A stretch of DNA of 8,943 nucleotides from contig JAUXUZ010000170.1 in assembly GCA_030680655.1 (NCBI GenBank), positions 1 through 8,943 on the forward strand. The letters are read 5' to 3'. This stretch comes from Phycisphaerales bacterium (GTDB lineage Bacteria; Planctomycetota; Phycisphaerae; Phycisphaerales; UBA1924). The notes beneath the pieces were generated by a model. That model made no database searches. It was not told the origin of the DNA and saw nothing but the letters and a program-made list of their open reading frames with translations. Below, in pieces: positions 6,470 to 8,943 of the stretch (position 1 is its first letter; the number at the start of each line of letters is the position of its first letter). The position numbers were made by a program, and so were the translations under genes.

Positions 6470-7147
6470 TTACGCTTCCGATTCGTCCTCTTCGCTCAGT
6501 TCGCGTGAGACGCTGTAGCCGCCCGTGAGCCAACGGTGCAGGTCGGCAAGGCGGGCTTGCTCGCTGGCGAAGGGCCACGAGGGGGCGTCGGCGGGGACGG
6601 GCTTGCCGGTGATGGGGCAGGTGGTGGCGGTTTTTTCGCCGGCCTTGGCGAAGAGGGGGGCGAAGGCCGCGCGGGTGCGGATGGCGGTGGGGATGTCGAT
6701 GGTGAGGTGTCGGAGGTCTTCGCCAGCGTGGGTGAGGTGGAGGGTGAGGGTGCGGGCGGCGTCGAAGGCGGCGAGGCGCTCGCCCAGGCGGCTGGGCCAC
6801 TCGATGGCGACGATGCAGGGCTTGCTGGTCGCGGCGTCGTAACCGATGGAGTCGAGGTCGTCGCCGCCGGAGAGTCGGTAGGCGTCGAGGTGGATAAGGG
6901 TCGGCGAGCCGATGGCGCGGTACTCGTTCATCAGGACGAAGGTGGGGCTGCAGACCTGGGTCTCGTCGAGGTGCAGGCCGCGGGCGAGCCCCCGGACGAG
7001 CTGCGTCTTGCCCGCGCCGAGGTCGCCCTCCAGCAGGAGGATGTCACCGGGTTTGAGGGCAGCGGCGAGCTTCTCACCGAGCGCAACGGTCTCTTCGGGG
7101 GCCATCGTGGTGAAGCTGAGGCGGCGGGGTGTGAGAGGGGTCGTCAC
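6470..7147 (-). CDS. tsaE: TsaE (tRNA t6A synthesis ATPase) with a C-terminal YacG-like extension lacking most zinc ligands
   Basis: The protein has 225 residues from GTG 7147; family members of about 150 are usual. TsaE is the ATPase partner of TsaB/TsaD in making N6-threonylcarbamoyladenosine in tRNAs. Residues 1-150 carry its motifs: Walker A GDLGAGKT (41-48), SPTFVLMNEY (67-76), HLDAYRL (86-92) and IEWPSRL (115-121). Residues 177-225 match YacG, a small zinc-finger inhibitor of DNA gyrase. The visible pattern is CPITGKPV, then PFASEQARLADLHRW, then a Y and an acidic tail. The YacG cysteines 2-4 are replaced by Thr180, Ala194 and Ala198; only Cys177 remains. GTG 7147 forms a GTGA overlap with the thiL stop and keeps the first beta-strand. 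ATG 7162 and ATG 7105 are alternatives. The TsaE assignment is firm; the YacG relation rests on my reading of the motif. Confidence 0.88.
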   Translation of the reverse strand: MTTPLTPRRLSFTTMAPEETVALGEKLAAALKPGDILLLEGDLGAGKTQLVRGLARGLHLDETQVCSPTFVLMNEYRAIGSPTLIHLDAYRLSGGDDLDSIGYDAATSKPCIVAIEWPSRLGERLAAFDAARTLTLHLTHAGEDLRHLTIDIPTAIRTRAAFAPLFAKAGEKTATTCPITGKPVPADAPSWPFASEQARLADLHRWLTGGYSVSRELSEEDESEA

Positions 7148-8061
7148 GAAGCGTGCTCCCACCCCATTGCGGAGGCGTCAATGAGCTCACCGGTTGGGGT
7201 CTTGACGGCGCAGAGGAGGTTGGCAAAATCCTGCGTTCTCGCGACGGCCGTGCCGATACGTGTGATGGGTATGCCGGTGATCGGACAGCTGCCCGGCACG
7301 GGCGCGGCCTGCGACGCTGCAAAGAGCAGCTCGTAGTCCTCGCCGTCGCTCATCGCCGCCTGCCAGGTGGCGACGTGCTCGTGGCGCGGCAGGCTGGCCG
7401 CTTCGACCACCAGTGCCACGTTAGAAGCGGTGGCGAGGCGTGCGGCGTCGATGCCGAGCCCGTCGGAAACGTCCATCAAGGCGTGCAGGTCACGCCCGAG
7501 CAGCGTGGCGAGCCACTGGGCTTCCGTCATACGAGGCGTGAACGTAAGGTGCCGCCGCGAGGGGAGGCTGCCGCCCAGCGCACCAGTTACGTACACAGCG
7601 TCGCCGGGCCGGGCGCCCGAGCGCAGGACCGGGCCGCGCACTGGGTGTGGAGTTCCGGCGATCGTGACGGTGACGACCAATGGGCCATCGGTGGTGGCGA
7701 TGTCACCGCCGACGATCGGGCAGTTGAACGCGCCGGCCACGGCGTGCAGTGCATCGGTGAGCGTCTGGGCGTCGCTGTGCGACATGCCGGTGGGGAGCGC
7801 GCCGGTGGCGACGGCCCAGCGCGGCGTGCCGGCCATCGCGGCGATATCGCTGAGCGAGCGGCAGACGGCTTTGCGGGCGACGAGGGTGAGGTCTTCACCT
7901 TCGCGGAAGTGCCGGCCGGCGATGACCTGATCGGTGGTGACGAGCAGCCGGCCATCACCGGAGGGGGCGACCACCGCGCAGTCATCCCCCGGGCCGACCA
8001 GGACAATCGGGTGGGGCGCAGTCTTTGCGGCGATGTGGGCCAGCAAGGCCTGCTCACGCAT
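7144..8061 (-). CDS. thiL: Thiamine-monophosphate kinase
   Basis: The protein has 305 residues, slightly shorter than the roughly 325 of E. coli ThiL. It phosphorylates thiamine monophosphate to the active cofactor thiamine diphosphate in the cytoplasm. Motifs of the AIR-synthase/ThiL fold appear in order: GPGDDCAVV (23-31, metal and nucleotide binding), TTDQVIAGRHF (42-52, with the Asp and the His-Phe), LSDIAAMAG (70-78), GGDIATTDG (118-126), DVSDGL (187-192) and DGEDYELLF (229-237). The C-terminal part ends in a short segment resembling the family's IG-x-V region (ITRIGTAV). ATG 8061 is chosen because it matches the usual ThiL beginning. The frame stays open to 8112, but that extension adds residues with no family counterpart. 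No clear Shine-Dalgarno is visible. It is followed by tsaE with a four-base overlap, so the two form an operon. Confidence 0.95.
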   Translation of the reverse strand: MREQALLAHIAAKTAPHPIVLVGPGDDCAVVAPSGDGRLLVTTDQVIAGRHFREGEDLTLVARKAVCRSLSDIAAMAGTPRWAVATGALPTGMSHSDAQTLTDALHAVAGAFNCPIVGGDIATTDGPLVVTVTIAGTPHPVRGPVLRSGARPGDAVYVTGALGGSLPSRRHLTFTPRMTEAQWLATLLGRDLHALMDVSDGLGIDAARLATASNVALVVEAASLPRHEHVATWQAAMSDGEDYELLFAASQAAPVPGSCPITGIPITRIGTAVARTQDFANLLCAVKTPTGELIDASAMGWEHAS

Positions 8062-8184
8062 GGTGGCAGGGTAGGAAAGTGCCCAGCAGGCGTGATTGCG
8101 AAAGCAACGCAAACCCGCGCGGAGTCATGACGGGGCGACGAGGGCTGCGCATCTTCAGGAGTGACCTGCGCTGCCCGCGCCGAA

Positions 8185-8190
8185 GGGAGG
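8185..8190 (+). promoter_or_regulatory. Shine-Dalgarno for the small plus-strand ORF
   Basis: GGGAGG lies 4 bases before the GTG at 8195, a little closer than ideal. It is the main argument that this ORF, rather than the antisense frames, is translated. The remaining divergent gap 8062-8184 shows no promoter that I can support. Confidence 0.5.
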
Positions 8191-8194
8191 ACCC

Positions 8195-8548
8195 GTGATC
8201 CGATTGACACTGCCGCTGATGACTGGATCGCTCCCCACGGCCGTTGGCGCGGCGACGGCCGCGGCCGTGCTGGCGATTGTGGCCACCGCGGGCCTGAGCG
8301 TGCTTGGGGGTGAGGAGTTGATCTCGTCGCCGCTGAGCACCGCCACTGGCGACTCTTGCGCGCCGGCCCGTGTCGGCAAGCGGGCGATCCTTGCTTCCCA
8401 GGCCCCCTTCCCACACGAGAGCCTTGTGGTGTATGTTCCCACAATCACCGTGGTGACAGAGCGAGCGGTTGAGTCGGCGTTCCAACTGCTGCAGCAACGT
8501 GCACGTCCGCTGCACGAGGCCTCCGAAGTGCCCGAGAACTTCATCTGA
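8195..8548 (+). CDS. Hypothetical small protein with one N-terminal hydrophobic segment
   Basis: I do not recognise this 117-residue protein. It starts at GTG 8195, just after a GGGAGG sequence. Residues about 13-37 (PTAVGAATAAAVLAIVATAG) are hydrophobic and could be an uncleaved membrane anchor or a signal sequence. The rest is soluble-looking: a beta-like stretch SLVVYVPTITVVTE (76-89) and a probable helix AVESAFQLLQQRARPLHEA (91-109). Codon third positions are mostly G or C but less strictly than in the neighbours. It stands alone on the plus strand, divergent from thiL and convergent with the glycosyltransferase gene (24-base gap). Moderate GC3, a good ribosome site and a plausible hydrophobic N-terminus support it as real; no family assignment is possible by eye. 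Confidence 0.55.
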   Translation: MIRLTLPLMTGSLPTAVGAATAAAVLAIVATAGLSVLGGEELISSPLSTATGDSCAPARVGKRAILASQAPFPHESLVVYVPTITVVTERAVESAFQLLQQRARPLHEASEVPENFI

Positions 8549-8572
8549 TCCTGTTGTCGGTGTCGCGGGCGA

Positions 8573-8943
8573 CTACTGCGCGAGCACCCGGTCCACCGCT
8601 TCGACGACATCGCGCAGGGCGATCCCCTCGATCGCGCAGCGGCTGGGGTGGTCGTCGGCAACCTCGTCGGGCGGCAGCGTCGCGTCGGCGACGAGCACAA
8701 CCTCGCGCGGGGCACCCTTGGCGGTGAACGAAGAGGGGAGCGTCGTCCAGCGTGGGTCCGTCGGGCCGAACAGGGCCACGGTGGGCGTATCGAACGCGGC
8801 GGCGATATGGCGGGGGCCGGTGTCGTTGGTCACCATGACCCTGGCACGCCGCACGGTGGCCTTGAGGCTGCCGATCGTGCCGCCGAGCTCGGGCAGGCAG
8901 ACGATGCGGTCGCCATCCTCGGGGTGGTTGAGCTCGATGGCCT
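8573..8943 (-). CDS. GT9 family glycosyltransferase (heptosyltransferase-like), N-terminal part outside window
   Basis: The last 122 residues of a longer protein are present; the frame is open to the right edge. GT9 enzymes such as WaaC and WaaF transfer heptose from ADP-heptose to the lipopolysaccharide core on the cytoplasmic side of the inner membrane. The visible C-terminal Rossmann half has the family signature: LGGTIGSLKATVRRARVMV, then TNDTGPRHIAAAFDTPTVAL, then FGPTDPRW. A tail with LPPDEVADDHPSRC and a final helix (VVEAVDRVLAQ) follows. The Asp of NDTGP and the His of RHIAA correspond to the conserved donor-binding region. The substrate cannot be fixed, as planctomycete GT9 enzymes are poorly characterised. 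The stop TAG lies 24 bases from the end of the convergent small ORF. Confidence 0.9.
   Translation of the reverse strand, partial: AIELNHPEDGDRIVCLPELGGTIGSLKATVRRARVMVTNDTGPRHIAAAFDTPTVALFGPTDPRWTTLPSSFTAKGAPREVVLVADATLPPDEVADDHPSRCAIEGIALRDVVEAVDRVLAQ

Noticed and set aside
7148..7162. ATG at 7162 as the tsaE start
   Set aside because: It would add five residues and enlarge the overlap with thiL to 19 bases. The GTG at 7147 gives the four-base GTGA junction also seen between the two exbD genes.
6599..7269. Shared CPITG motif in the TsaE extension and in ThiL, suggesting a common duplicated domain
   Set aside because: The residues on both sides are unrelated, and in ThiL the segment fits the ordinary C-terminal strand of that family. 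It is probably coincidence.
8090..8110. Small hairpin with a GAAA loop upstream of thiL as a riboswitch candidate
   Set aside because: There are only 4 to 7 base pairs with a bulge, and none of the conserved thiamine-riboswitch cores can be recognised. Chance is likely in GC-rich DNA.
7153..8130. Open frame of 325 codons on the plus strand opposite thiL
   Set aside because: It is fully antisense to a gene with all ThiL motifs. Its composition (Gly, Arg, Asp, Val rich) is what the complement of a GC-rich gene gives, and it has no domain or start site of its own.
8054..8515. Minus-strand frame opposite the small hypothetical ORF
   Set aside because: It is Arg-rich and low in motif content and has no good ribosome site, while the plus frame has one and a plausible hydrophobic N-terminus. 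I cannot exclude that neither is coding.

Overview
The window looks like a chromosomal piece of a GC-rich planctomycete, most likely class Phycisphaerae. The main reason is the C-terminal domain shared by three consecutive secreted proteins: a duplicated, calcium-loop-like dockerin module ending in Gly-Cys, matching what I recall as the 'GC-type dockerin' of Phycisphaerales. A duplicated exbD, frequent GTG/TTG starts and structured intergenic repeats are compatible with this, but no marker gene fixes the taxonomy.

Left part (1-4147, + strand): three head-to-tail paralogues, the first cut by the window edge. Each complete one has a signal peptide, seven FG-GAP/VCBS repeats (one predicted seven-bladed beta-propeller), an Ig-like domain and the dockerin. 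Gaps of 30 and 39 bases suggest one transcription unit.

Middle (4148-6469): a convergent junction with hairpins (4148-4256), then a minus-strand cluster read from right to left: exbB, exbD, exbD. The two exbD genes overlap by four bases. An inverted repeat whose arms are each three 9-bp units lies between exbB and the first exbD. Upstream of exbB, about 370 bases without a gene hold a dense set of nested palindromes resembling a REP/MITE-type element. The ExbB/ExbD proteins would form an inner-membrane proton-driven motor; no TonB or receptor gene is in view.

Right part (6470-8943): a minus-strand pair thiL (thiamine-phosphate kinase) then tsaE (tRNA t6A synthesis ATPase), overlapping by four bases. 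The TsaE protein carries a C-terminal extension that aligns without gaps to the core of the gyrase inhibitor YacG but has lost three of the four zinc-binding cysteines. A small plus-strand ORF of unknown function with a good ribosome binding site follows. Then comes the C-terminal part of a GT9 family (heptosyltransferase-like) glycosyltransferase on the minus strand, cut by the right edge.

The items most worth a second look are the TsaE-YacG-like fusion, the palindrome cluster at 6139-6459, the tripled dockerin/propeller genes with near-identical dockerin DNA, and the 9-bp-unit inverted repeat inside the exb cluster.
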